From positions 1 to 50,193 of the forward strand of contig JAISIZ010000035.1 of assembly GCA_031261785.1 (NCBI GenBank): DNA of 50,193 nt, in the 5' to 3' direction. This DNA comes from Mediterranea sp. (in: CFB group bacteria) (GTDB lineage: Bacteria; Bacteroidota; Bacteroidia; Bacteroidales; Bacteroidaceae). This document shows positions 1 through 7,484 of the stretch, in pieces. The notes under the pieces were generated by a model, which did no database searches, was not told where the DNA came from, and was given only the letters and a program-made list of their open reading frames with translations. The position numbers and the translations under genes were made by a program. Within the stretch, counting starts at the first letter, position 1, and each line of letters starts with the position of its first letter.

Positions 1-668
1 TCGGTGAGGCCGGTGGAGTGGCTCGCGGTCATCGCCTTCCCATCGTCGTTGTACTCTTTGGCGAGGCCGAAGTCTATGACGACGATCGAGCCGTCCGTGG
101 CGCGACGAAGTATATTTCCTGGCTTGATGTCGAGGTGCATGATCTTCTTGCTATCGTGCGTGTACCTCAAGGCGAGGGCGACTTGCCCGATGCAGCCCAC
201 CGCCTCCTCCTCGGCGAGCGGGCCGTGTTTCTTCACGTATTCGTGGAGCGACATGCCCTCGACAAGCTCCATCACGATGTAGGCGGTGTTGTTGGCCTCG
301 AACACCTCGAGCACCTTCACGATATTGGGGTGTGCCCCCAGTAGGGACATGCGGTGCGCTTCCTTGATGAAACGCTTGCGATAGTCCTCCCAATCGATGC
401 CGGGAACAACGACGACGTCCGAGGAATGGGCGCCTGTGCCGCGCATGCAATGCTCCACGGCGAAAAGCTCCTTGAGGGCCACGTCCTGCCTGATCGGGAT
501 CCGGCCCAGCTTGCCTTGCTTCCATCCTTGCATGGTAGCCCTATAGGTGATGCCGAAGCCACCGCTTCCCAACACCTCCTTGATGGTGTAGATAGAGGAT
601 TCGCTACGTAGCGTGGTACCTGGCTTGAGCTTCAGTATGTCCAGGTTGTCGTCCTTCTTGTTTGGCAT
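1..668 (-). CDS. Serine/threonine protein kinase, N-terminal part (runs off the window)
   Basis: Hanks-type kinase that transfers phosphate from ATP to Ser/Thr. The 222 visible residues start MPNKKDD and show the glycine-rich loop GSGGFGITY, the ATP-anchoring lysine in VALKEL, the catalytic loop HLDIKPGNIL and the metal-binding DFG in VIDFGLAKE. They end inside the activation segment (SHSTGLT), so the C-lobe and any sensor or membrane domain lie beyond position 1. The catalytic loop has HLD where most kinases have HRD, so activation may not depend on an Arg-phosphate contact. The ATG at 668 lies downstream of two exact TAnnTTTG boxes (766-773 and 723-730). It is the last gene of a minus-strand series behind the GNAT gene. 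The kinase call is firm; its targets cannot be inferred. Confidence 0.9.
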   Translation of the reverse strand, partial: MPNKKDDNLDILKLKPGTTLRSESSIYTIKEVLGSGGFGITYRATMQGWKQGKLGRIPIRQDVALKELFAVEHCMRGTGAHSSDVVVVPGIDWEDYRKRFIKEAHRMSLLGAHPNIVKVLEVFEANNTAYIVMELVEGMSLHEYVKKHGPLAEEEAVGCIGQVALALRYTHDSKKIMHLDIKPGNILRRATDGSIVVIDFGLAKEYNDDGKAMTASHSTGLT

Positions 669-722
669 AGAAAAATGTTTGAGGTGACACAAAGATTCAC
701 TTGTCTCTCTAAGACTTCGGGG

Positions 723-730
723 CAAAGCTA
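723..730 (-). promoter_or_regulatory. -7 box of the kinase promoter
   Basis: TAGCTTTG matches the Bacteroidota -7 consensus TAnnTTTG and lies 54 bp before the kinase ATG. A second match, TAAATTTG, is at 766-773. No clear -33 TTTG was found for either. Confidence 0.45.
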
Positions 731-799
731 CGAAATTCTTTGGAGCGGGCGATGTCCCCACCCCACAAATTTATACGCATGAAGCGCTGAAAAGGTTCA

Positions 800-1348
800 T
801 TACGGGCTATTCACCCCATACACCGCGGTGTATATCTGGCGTTTCACCATCGCGTAGTCGCGCCCGGGATCCAGATTGCCGTGTACCATGAGGTACATGG
901 GCAGGGAAGTTCCTCCCTGCCGATAGGGCGGTTGCCGGTAGTCGTTCCGCCACAGCTTGAAGCCGAGGCGCTGGTAGAACCCGACGCGGCGGCGGGGCAT
1001 CTCGTCGTCGGGACCCGACGGGCGCTCCACCTCGAGCACGACGGGACATCCCAACCAGTCGCAGAGATACGCCATGGCCCGCGAGCCGTAGCCGCCGTTG
1101 CGCAAGGCGGGGTTGGTAGCGAAATGCTCAACGTAGCAGAAGCTCTCGAACTTCCAGTAGGTGAGGAATCCGATAGGCAGGTCACCATCGAAGACGATGT
1201 TGTTGTGGAAGTTGCCGGTGCGGTCGGTGTATTCGCGCAGCTCTTCCAGTTGCCTGTACTCCTCCTCGGGGAAGGAGCTGACGAGCAGCGTCTCCATGAA
1301 TCGGTAATGCCGTATGTCGGTCGTGGTGATGGGTTGTAATCTTATCAT
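800..1348 (-). CDS. GNAT family N-acetyltransferase
   Basis: 182-residue protein of the Gcn5-related acetyltransferase fold, which moves an acetyl group from acetyl-CoA to an amine. The acetyl-CoA-binding motif A is seen as RNGGYGSRAM after the strand YVEHFATNPAL, and motif B as GFYQRLGFKLW. Both are in the usual order and the length is normal for a single-domain GNAT. No substrate is suggested by neighbours: a secreted peptidase is upstream and a protein kinase downstream on the same strand. The start MIRLQPITTTD is the natural GNAT N-terminus (first beta strand). The family call is strong; the substrate is unknown. Confidence 0.88.
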   Translation of the reverse strand: MIRLQPITTTDIRHYRFMETLLVSSFPEEEYRQLEELREYTDRTGNFHNNIVFDGDLPIGFLTYWKFESFCYVEHFATNPALRNGGYGSRAMAYLCDWLGCPVVLEVERPSGPDDEMPRRRVGFYQRLGFKLWRNDYRQPPYRQGGTSLPMYLMVHGNLDPGRDYAMVKRQIYTAVYGVNSP

Positions 1349-1385
1349 GGCTTGATTTGTCGTTGCGTTGGGGTGAGTCAGATTA

Positions 1386-2675
1386 TCATTCGCCGGATGG
1401 CATGGTGTAGAAGTCTATGACGCGTTTCAGCGCCCGCTGGCATACGGGACAGAAGGTGGGGTACTCGTTGGTCCGCATCCGGCAGTCGTATGCGGGTCGG
1501 TAAATTCCCTTGGCGGAGTATCCTCCCCCTTCGTAGACACCTACGGGGTATTCCTCTTTCCGTTCCGTCGGGGTGGGTATAGGTGTGCGTGGCGGCAGCA
1601 TGTCCTTCCACTTGGCGTCGAAGTTCACCAGCGTGGTGATGTTCTGTTCCCAAGGTTCCGTGTCGTTCGGGGTGGTGTCGGTCATTACGTCGCCAGTGTA
1701 GAAATACTCGTCGGCCAATCCGCCGAAGCTGTGTCCGAATTCGTGCACTACCACGGGCTTGAACAGGGGGTGGTGGGCGGTGGTGAGGGTGTACGAGTTG
1801 TAGATGCCCCCACCGCCGTAGACATCGGTATTGGCCAGGATGATGATGTGCTCGTAGGGGATTCCGGCCAGAAGGTTGTGAATGGATTTTATGCGGCTGG
1901 TGGTGAGGTAACGTTCGGAATAGAAGGTGTCGAAGCTGGAGTGCACGGCGGTCTGCTTCCACGCTTCGTGCCGGGGCACGCTCACCCCGCTATCCTCCGA
2001 TGGCGAGGCCACGGCCACGATGTTGAATTTGTTCTTGTTGGAGCTGAACGGCTCGTAGGCGAACAGCGCCTCACAAGTTCGCCGGGCGTCGCGGTAGAAG
2101 AGATCCATCTCCTCCGCGGTGTAGCCCTCGGCGAGGATGGCCACGTCGACGCACTCCTTCGCGCTTCCGCTGTGAAGGAGGTATTGGTGCGGAGTGACAT
2201 GCGCGAAGCCCCGGTCGTGAATCAGTATGTCGTCGGGATTTACGGTATGCTTGAGGCTGGCCATCGGTTCTCCACGCGAAGAGCGGATGGTGATTTCCAC
2301 CTCCACGGGCTGCTTGGGATAAGGGAGCAGGAAGGTGTTCTCGAAGCCACGGGCGGTGTGCTTGGCCTCGTCGGTCGAGAGCCATTCCTGGAACAGGGAG
2401 GAGAAGGATGTGCGGTAGAGGCACCGCTTGGTCTGGAGGTCGCGCACGCAGATCTGTCCGTTACCCTCGAGGGGCAGTTCGGACAGTCGTTGTTGGCGTC
2501 CGGCCCATTGGGGCAGTCGCGACAGCTCGTCGAGGTAGATGGCTTGATGGTGAGCGTCGCCGGTAAAGAGATAGTCCACCCGGAGGCTCTGTTCCGTGAA
2601 GTGGTCAGCGAAACGCTGGGCATGAGCGCCTAAGCAGGTGAGGGCGAGCAAGGCCGCGCAATAGAGTTTTCTCAT
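1386..2675 (-). CDS. Secreted M64-type (IgA peptidase family) zinc metallopeptidase
   Basis: 429-residue exported peptidase. The start is placed at ATG 2675 because it gives a clean signal peptide (MRKLYCAALLALTCLGAHA); a start 10 codons upstream (2705) would bury it. The active site is HEFGHSFGGLADE: His311 and His315 as zinc ligands, Glu312 as catalytic base and Asp322 as likely third ligand, the HExxHxxGxxD pattern of the M64 clan. An N-terminal beta-rich domain of about 150 residues precedes the catalytic domain. The C-terminus carries CRMRTNEYPTFCPVCQ, three cysteines that could bind metal or form disulfides. Family M64 was named for an IgA-cleaving peptidase of Clostridium ramosum; whether this one cuts IgA cannot be told. 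It is probably periplasmic or surface-exposed. Confidence 0.88.
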   Translation of the reverse strand: MRKLYCAALLALTCLGAHAQRFADHFTEQSLRVDYLFTGDAHHQAIYLDELSRLPQWAGRQQRLSELPLEGNGQICVRDLQTKRCLYRTSFSSLFQEWLSTDEAKHTARGFENTFLLPYPKQPVEVEITIRSSRGEPMASLKHTVNPDDILIHDRGFAHVTPHQYLLHSGSAKECVDVAILAEGYTAEEMDLFYRDARRTCEALFAYEPFSSNKNKFNIVAVASPSEDSGVSVPRHEAWKQTAVHSSFDTFYSERYLTTSRIKSIHNLLAGIPYEHIIILANTDVYGGGGIYNSYTLTTAHHPLFKPVVVHEFGHSFGGLADEYFYTGDVMTDTTPNDTEPWEQNITTLVNFDAKWKDMLPPRTPIPTPTERKEEYPVGVYEGGGYSAKGIYRPAYDCRMRTNEYPTFCPVCQRALKRVIDFYTMPSGE

Positions 2676-2830
2676 TTCGTTCGTATGATTAAGTAACGGG
2701 GGCAAATTTAGATAAAAGCCGCGAGCTTTTACGCCGGCAGTATGAAAAAAACAAGGGCAGCCCGGATTTCGCCCTCTTCCCGCGTGCTTCCCAGCACAAT
2801 TCCCTGTCTTTCGCGCGCGGCCGCCACAAC

Positions 2831-3679
2831 CTACCGGGGGACGTCGGAGGCCAGCCGGAAACCAATATTAGCGACGCTGAGGCTGTGGTAGGTACATTCG
2901 CGCTTCGCGGGGCGACACCCGCTGGCGTTTTGGAAATAGCTACCGCCTCGGCTCACCCGGAAAGAATGTGGTGCCGACGACGGTCCTTTGGGATTGGTCT
3001 GCGGCGAGGTGGGATAATCACCGTACCGGTCGCTACACCACTCCGAAACATTGCCTATCATATCGTAAATTCCCAATTCATTGGCGGACTTCCGGCCGAC
3101 GGGATGGGCGGAGACACCGCTATTACCACGGTGCCAAGCCACGTCGCCCAAAGAGTCGCCGCCGCTATACAGATTACCGTTGTTCCGGTTGCCGCCGCGG
3201 GCGGCGAACTCCCACTCCGCCTCGGTGGGCAGGCGGTATTTCTTGCCCGTCTTGGCGTTCAGCTTGCGGATGAATTCCTGGGCATCGTCCCAGCTCACGT
3301 GTACCACAGGATAATCCTCCTTGCCCTTGGGAAGGAGGATAGGATAACTGCCCATCACCGCTTTCCACAGCCCCCGCGTCACCTCGTACTTGCCGATGCG
3401 GAAGCTGCCGACGGTGACTTGGTGCAGGTCCTCGTCGGCAAATCGTTCTTCTTCCGACCGCAGACTGCCCATCATGAACGTGCCGCCCTCGACGTACACC
3501 ATCTCCGGCTCATCGATACCCGGCCCGAGAGCCGGGCCGCGCGAAGCCATCGCCGACAAGGACAAGAGCAGCGTCGCCCCTACCGCGAGGAACGCATAAT
3601 TCAGGAACTTGCCCCTGCCGCGGCCCAAGGGGCGCTTAGGGGCAATATGCGATACGTTCTTTCCCATAGTCTTTTTCAT
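2831..3679 (-). CDS. Exported SUMF1/FGE-fold protein lacking one catalytic Cys
   Basis: 282-residue protein of the formylglycine-generating-enzyme-like sulfatase-modifying fold (C-type-lectin-like). Visible hallmarks are VEGGTFMMGS, the VTRGLWKAVMG segment, PVVHVSWDDAQEFI, YRLPTEAEWEFAARGG, IGNVSEWCSDRY and RVSRGGSYF. True FGE enzymes carry two copper-binding cysteines after RGGS; here the tail reads FQNASGCRPAKR, so the first is replaced by Gln and only the second remains. A non-FGE role, such as ligand binding or a lipoprotein scaffold as in GldK/GldJ-like proteins, is more likely. The start MKKTMGKN at 3679 is preferred over 3718 because a -7-like box (TACCTTTA, 3692-3699) lies just upstream. 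One hydrophobic segment near residues 30-48 acts as signal or anchor. Confidence 0.82.
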   Translation of the reverse strand: MKKTMGKNVSHIAPKRPLGRGRGKFLNYAFLAVGATLLLSLSAMASRGPALGPGIDEPEMVYVEGGTFMMGSLRSEEERFADEDLHQVTVGSFRIGKYEVTRGLWKAVMGSYPILLPKGKEDYPVVHVSWDDAQEFIRKLNAKTGKKYRLPTEAEWEFAARGGNRNNGNLYSGGDSLGDVAWHRGNSGVSAHPVGRKSANELGIYDMIGNVSEWCSDRYGDYPTSPQTNPKGPSSAPHSFRVSRGGSYFQNASGCRPAKRECTYHSLSVANIGFRLASDVPR

Positions 3680-3732
3680 TGAATTCGGTGATAAAGGTAC
3701 GGAGTTTAAACGAAACATTGCCGCGGTTTGCT

Positions 3733-3740
3733 TATATTTG
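3733..3740 (+). promoter_or_regulatory. -7 box before the AAA-ATPase/nuclease gene
   Basis: TATATTTG, an exact TAnnTTTG match, lies 27 bp before the ATG at 3768. This sets the start there rather than at upstream in-frame codons. Confidence 0.5.
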
Positions 3741-3767
3741 TGGCGTAATCAAACGAATAGATACATT

Positions 3768-5345
3768 ATGGAACAGCTTCGCAGATTGCCGATAGGCATA
3801 CAGTCGTTCGAGAAACTGCGCACCAATGGTTACGTGTACGTGGACAAGACGGCGCTGATGTATCGACTCACGTCGACCTATAGTCCCTACTTCCTAAGCC
3901 GCCCCCGCCGGTTTGGCAAGAGCTTATTGCTCTCCACCATCAAAGCCTACTTCGAAGGGAAGAAAGAACTTTTCGAGGGATTGGCAATCGAACAGTTGGA
4001 GACGCAATGGGAACGGTATCCCGTGCTGCATCTCGACCTGAACGCGGAAAAATACAGAGACGTCGCATTTTTGGAAGCCATTCTCTCGCGCAATTTAAGC
4101 GAGTGGGAATCGGTTTATGGCAAGAGTGAGAATGTGGATACACTGGCGGGGCGTTTTGAGCGCGTCATCAAGCGCGCCTATCAGCAGACGGGCAAGCGCG
4201 TGGTGGTACTTATTGACGAGTACGACAAGCCGTTGCTCGAAAACATCCTGGACAAGGAGGTCGGCGACGACATGCGCCGCACCCTGAAAGCGTTCTATAG
4301 CGTGCTGAAAAGCACGGACCAGTACCTGCGCTTCGTCTTCATCACCGGAGTGACGAAGTTCGCGCAAGTGAGCGTGTTCAGCGACCTGAACCAACTGTCG
4401 GACATCAGCATGATGAAACAATATTCCACGCTCTGCGGCATCACCAAGGACGAGCTGACGCAAGTGTTTCGTCCCGAGCTGGAGGCGTTGGCTGCGGATC
4501 GGAGGCTTGGCTTCGACGAAGTCGTCGCCGAGATGGCGCAACGTTACGACGGTTATCATTTCGCCCCATCCACAGAGGGAATGTTCAACCCGTTCAGCGT
4601 GCTCAACGCCCTCGAACGCCTGGACTTGCTCGACTACTGGTTCCAAACAGGCACGCCCACCTTCCTCGCCGAGCTGTTGGAAGAAAGCGATTACGACCTG
4701 CGCCTCATCGTCGACGGTGTACAGATGGCAGCCTCCAGTTTCGCCGAGTATCGCGCGGAGAAAGCCAATCCCATCCCACTCATTTATCAAAGCGGATACC
4801 TTACCATTCAAGACTACGACGAGAGGTTCCGGCTTTATACACTGGGATTCCCCAACGACGAGGTGCGCTACGGCTTCATGAATTTCCTCTCCCCTTATTA
4901 TACGATGGTGAAGAACGACGACACGCCGCTGCATATCGCGAGATTCTCGTCCGACCTCCAAGCGGGCGAACTCGACAAGTTCCTTCAGCGCGTCAAAGTC
5001 TTCTTCGCCGGCATGCCCTACGAGCTGAGCGATGACACCGAGCGCCACTACCAGGCCATCCTATACGTCATCTTCACCCTGATGGGCGAGTTTACGCAAG
5101 TCGAGGTGCGTGGCGCTGACGGACGGGCCGACGCCGTAGTGAAGACCGACCGGTACATCTATCTCTTCGAGTTCAAGCTGAACGGCTCGGCCGAGGAGGC
5201 GCTCCGCCAGATCGACAGCAAGGAGTATTTCCTGCCCTACCAGCTCGACGGGCGCAAGCTATTCAAAGTGGGCGTGAGCTTCAGCAAGGAGAAGCGCAAC
5301 ATCGACCGCTACTTAGTGGACGAAGCGGAAAGTATGAGCGATTAG
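3768..5345 (+). CDS. AAA-ATPase-like / PD-(D/E)XK nuclease-like fusion protein (paralogue 1)
   Basis: 525-residue two-domain protein of the AAA-ATPase_like (PF09820 type) plus C-terminal PD-(D/E)XK-like (PF08011 type) family, common in many copies in Bacteroidales and of unproven function. Visible are the family N-terminus LPIGIQSFEKLRTNGYVYVD, Walker A-like SRPRRFGKSLLLST (about residues 45-58), Walker B VVVLIDEYDKPLL, and near the C-terminus the nuclease-type core ADAVV...YIYLFEFKLNG (Asp, Glu, Lys). An in-frame extension back to 3609 is rejected because the TATATTTG box lies inside it. A close paralogue sits at 44106-45659 on the other strand. ATP hydrolysis and nucleic-acid cleavage are inferred from motifs only. 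Confidence 0.85.
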   Translation: MEQLRRLPIGIQSFEKLRTNGYVYVDKTALMYRLTSTYSPYFLSRPRRFGKSLLLSTIKAYFEGKKELFEGLAIEQLETQWERYPVLHLDLNAEKYRDVAFLEAILSRNLSEWESVYGKSENVDTLAGRFERVIKRAYQQTGKRVVVLIDEYDKPLLENILDKEVGDDMRRTLKAFYSVLKSTDQYLRFVFITGVTKFAQVSVFSDLNQLSDISMMKQYSTLCGITKDELTQVFRPELEALAADRRLGFDEVVAEMAQRYDGYHFAPSTEGMFNPFSVLNALERLDLLDYWFQTGTPTFLAELLEESDYDLRLIVDGVQMAASSFAEYRAEKANPIPLIYQSGYLTIQDYDERFRLYTLGFPNDEVRYGFMNFLSPYYTMVKNDDTPLHIARFSSDLQAGELDKFLQRVKVFFAGMPYELSDDTERHYQAILYVIFTLMGEFTQVEVRGADGRADAVVKTDRYIYLFEFKLNGSAEEALRQIDSKEYFLPYQLDGRKLFKVGVSFSKEKRNIDRYLVDEAESMSD

Positions 5346-5493
5346 CCCGCACGTTGTAGAGTCTTTTTGGAGGTTATTCCGTCGCTCCGGGACGTCTCCT
5401 CGCCGGGGTGCTGACTTGCCCGAAAGAGATCAGCAGAATTGCTTCAATCGCAGATTATGGTATAATCTGATAGGGAAATGACGGGAAAAGCGT

Positions 5494-5501
5494 TAACTTT
5501 G
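5494..5501 (+). promoter_or_regulatory. -7 box of the Lrp/AsnC regulator
   Basis: TAACTTTG is an exact TAnnTTTG match, 35 bp before the ATG at 5537. The preceding 190 bp hold no gene that I can see. Confidence 0.5.
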
Positions 5502-5536
5502 CACTAAATATTCATCATTTAAAACGAATTGAATCA

Positions 5537-6013
5537 ATGGGACACCATCAGTTGGACACGCTCGACGAGCAGATTTTGAGGCTGATTGCCGGCAACGCCC
5601 GCATTCCTTTCCTGGAAGTGGCGCGGATGTGCAACGTTTCGGGCGCCGCCATTCATCAGCGTATCCAGAAGCTGACTAATCTGGGGGTGCTGAAAGGCTC
5701 GGAGTTCGTCATCGACCCCGAACGTATAGGGTACGAGACTTGCGCCTACATCGGTCTCTACTTGAAAGACCCTGAATCGTTCGACACCGTGACGAAAGCG
5801 TTGGAGCAGATTCCCGAGGTGGTGGAATGCCACTTCACTACGGGAAAGTACGACATGTTCATCAAGATCTACGCCCGCAACAACCATCACCTGCTGAGCA
5901 TCATCCACGATAAGCTCCAGCCGCTGGGGCTGTCGCGTACGGAGACGCTCATCTCGTTCCACGAGGCCATCAAGCGGCAGATGCCCATCGGCATGGAGTG
6001 GGACGAGGAGTGA
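5537..6013 (+). CDS. Lrp/AsnC family transcriptional regulator
   Basis: 158-residue feast/famine regulator. The N-terminal helix-turn-helix is clear: LDTLDEQILRLIAGNARIPF followed by the recognition helix VSGAAIHQRIQKLTNLGVL. The C-terminal RAM (alpha-beta) domain, which binds amino acids and builds octamers, runs from about residue 70 and includes GYETCAYIGLYLKD and VVECHFTTGKYDMFIKIYARN. The length is standard. It is a single gene with its own promoter, convergent with folA. The effector and regulon are unknown; many family members bind branched-chain amino acids and repress their own gene. Confidence 0.93.
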   Translation: MGHHQLDTLDEQILRLIAGNARIPFLEVARMCNVSGAAIHQRIQKLTNLGVLKGSEFVIDPERIGYETCAYIGLYLKDPESFDTVTKALEQIPEVVECHFTTGKYDMFIKIYARNNHHLLSIIHDKLQPLGLSRTETLISFHEAIKRQMPIGMEWDEE

Positions 6014-6035
6014 CGCTCTTGCTCCGAAATCCTAC

Positions 6036-6539
6036 TTAGGACCTCCCCTGCCGTCGTTCGTAGTCGACGAACGCGAAAGCGTGGTCGTGTCGCTCGTCGG
6101 CCGGATGCTCTTCCCGCTTTGTCTCGCGCCACGCCTCCGTACCGAAGTGGGGGAAGAAGGCGTCGGCCTGCGGGGCGATGGCATCGATCTCGGTGAGGCA
6201 TAGCTCGTCGGCCAGCGGCAGGGCTTGACGATAGACGCTCTCCCCGCCGATGACGTAGATGTGTTCGTCTGGCAGGCAGCTGTCCAATGCGTCTTGGAGC
6301 GTGGAGAATGTCTCGGCACCGGGAAACACATTGTCCGCCCGGGTGGTGAGCACCACGTTGCGGCGGTTGGGCAACGCACCTTTGGGTAGCGACTCGAAGG
6401 TTCGCCGCCCCATCAGTATGGTGTGCCCGGTGGTGAGCGCCTTGAAGCGTTTCAGGTCGGCGGGCAACCAGAACAGGAGCTTGTTCCCGAGACCGATGGC
6501 CCGGTGCCGGTCGATAGCGGCAATGATGGATATTCTCAT
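6036..6539 (-). CDS. folA: Dihydrofolate reductase
   Basis: 167-residue cytoplasmic enzyme that reduces dihydrofolate to tetrahydrofolate with NADPH. Family features in order: ISIIAAIDRHRAIGLGNKLL, LPADLKRFKALT (folate pocket), ILMGRRTFESLP (NADPH site), IYVIGGESVYRQAL and the C-terminal AFFPHFG strand. It lies 57 bp downstream of thyA on the same strand. The pairing makes sense because ThyA oxidises methylene-tetrahydrofolate to dihydrofolate, which DHFR recycles. No separate promoter is obvious in the 57-bp gap, so co-transcription is likely. Confidence 0.96.
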   Translation of the reverse strand: MRISIIAAIDRHRAIGLGNKLLFWLPADLKRFKALTTGHTILMGRRTFESLPKGALPNRRNVVLTTRADNVFPGAETFSTLQDALDSCLPDEHIYVIGGESVYRQALPLADELCLTEIDAIAPQADAFFPHFGTEAWRETKREEHPADERHDHAFAFVDYERRQGRS

Positions 6540-6596
6540 GCTTGGTTCTCCTTTTCTTTTTTTCTTTGGTAGCTGTTATGTGTCACGATCGCGATG

Positions 6597-7391
6597 TCAT
6601 ACGGCCACCGTTCCCGGTATGTGCGGATAGGGGTCGTAGCCGGTCAGCTCGAAATCGTCGAAGTGGAAGTCGAAGATGCTCTTCACGTCGGGGTTGATCC
6701 TCATCGCCGGCAGGGGGCGAGGCTCCCGGCTGAGTTGTAGCCGTACCTGATCGAGGTGGTTGAGGTAGATGTGCGCGTCGCCCAGGGTATGGACGAAGTC
6801 GCCCGGACGCAAGCCCGTGACCTGCGCCATCATCTGCAACAGCAGGGCGTACGAAGCGATGTTGAACGGCACGCCGAGGAAGATGTCGGCACTGCGTTGG
6901 TAGAGCTGTAGGCTAAGCCGGCCGTCGGCCACGTAGAATTGGAAGAACGCATGGCAGGGAGGTAGGTTCATGCGCTTGAGGTCGGCCACGTTCCAGGCAC
7001 TCACGATGATGCGGCGCGAGTCGGGGTTGTGCTTGATGGTCGCTACGGCTTCGCTGATTTGGTCGATGGTGCCGCCGTCGTAGTCGGGCCAGGAGCGCCA
7101 CTGGTATCCGTAGATGTGCCCCAGGTCGCCATCTTTGTCGGCCCACTCGTTCCAGATGCGCACGCCGTGTTCCTGCAGATACCGCACGTTGGTGTCGCCT
7201 CGCAGGAACCAGAGCAGCTCGTAGATGATGGACTTGAGGTGGAGCTTCTTGGTGGTGAGGCAGGGAAATCCGTTGTAGAGGTCGAAACGCATCTGGTGCC
7301 CGAAGACACTGACGGTTCCCGTGCCGGTGCGGTCGCTTTTCTCGACGCCTTCGTCGAGCACCCGCTGGAGTAGTTCTAAGTATTGCTTCAT
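6597..7391 (-). CDS. thyA: Thymidylate synthase
   Basis: 264 residues, exactly the length of the E. coli enzyme. It methylates dUMP to dTMP using methylene-tetrahydrofolate. The catalytic Cys146 is in [12 protein letters not shown]; the dUMP phosphate-binding Arg pair is in [11 protein letters not shown]; and [20 protein letters not shown] forms the substrate cavity. Its upstream box TAATTTTG (7477-7484) is 85 bp before the ATG and overlaps the stop of the preceding phospholipase D gene. It is the first gene of a thyA-folA unit. Confidence 0.97.
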   Translation of the reverse strand: MKQYLELLQRVLDEGVEKSDRTGTGTVSVFGHQMRFDLYNGFPCLTTKKLHLKSIIYELLWFLRGDTNVRYLQEHGVRIWNEWADKDGDLGHIYGYQWRSWPDYDGGTIDQISEAVATIKHNPDSRRIIVSAWNVADLKRMNLPPCHAFFQFYVADGRLSLQLYQRSADIFLGVPFNIASYALLLQMMAQVTGLRPGDFVHTLGDAHIYLNHLDQVRLQLSREPRPLPAMRINPDVKSIFDFHFDDFELTGYDPYPHIPGTVAV

Positions 7392-7476
7392 AAAGTAGGT
7401 AATGCGGTATAGTAAGTAGTTGGAAGCAGTCAGGCTATCAAGCGCTTAACAACTTTCAACAACTTTCATGACCGGA

Positions 7477-7484
7477 CAAAATTA
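7477..7484 (-). promoter_or_regulatory. -7 box of the thyA-folA promoter
   Basis: TAATTTTG on the minus strand is an exact TAnnTTTG match. It overlaps the end of the phospholipase D coding sequence and leaves a leader of about 80 nt before thyA. Confidence 0.4.

Noticed and set aside
1731..2633. 300-codon plus-strand reading frame
   Set aside because: It lies antisense to the M64 peptidase, whose signal peptide and zinc motif are unambiguous.
3609..3767. 53-codon extension upstream of the first AAA-ATPase/nuclease start
   Set aside because: It contains the exact -7 box TATATTTG and overlaps the divergent FGE-fold gene; the paralogue at 44106 aligns from the later methionine.
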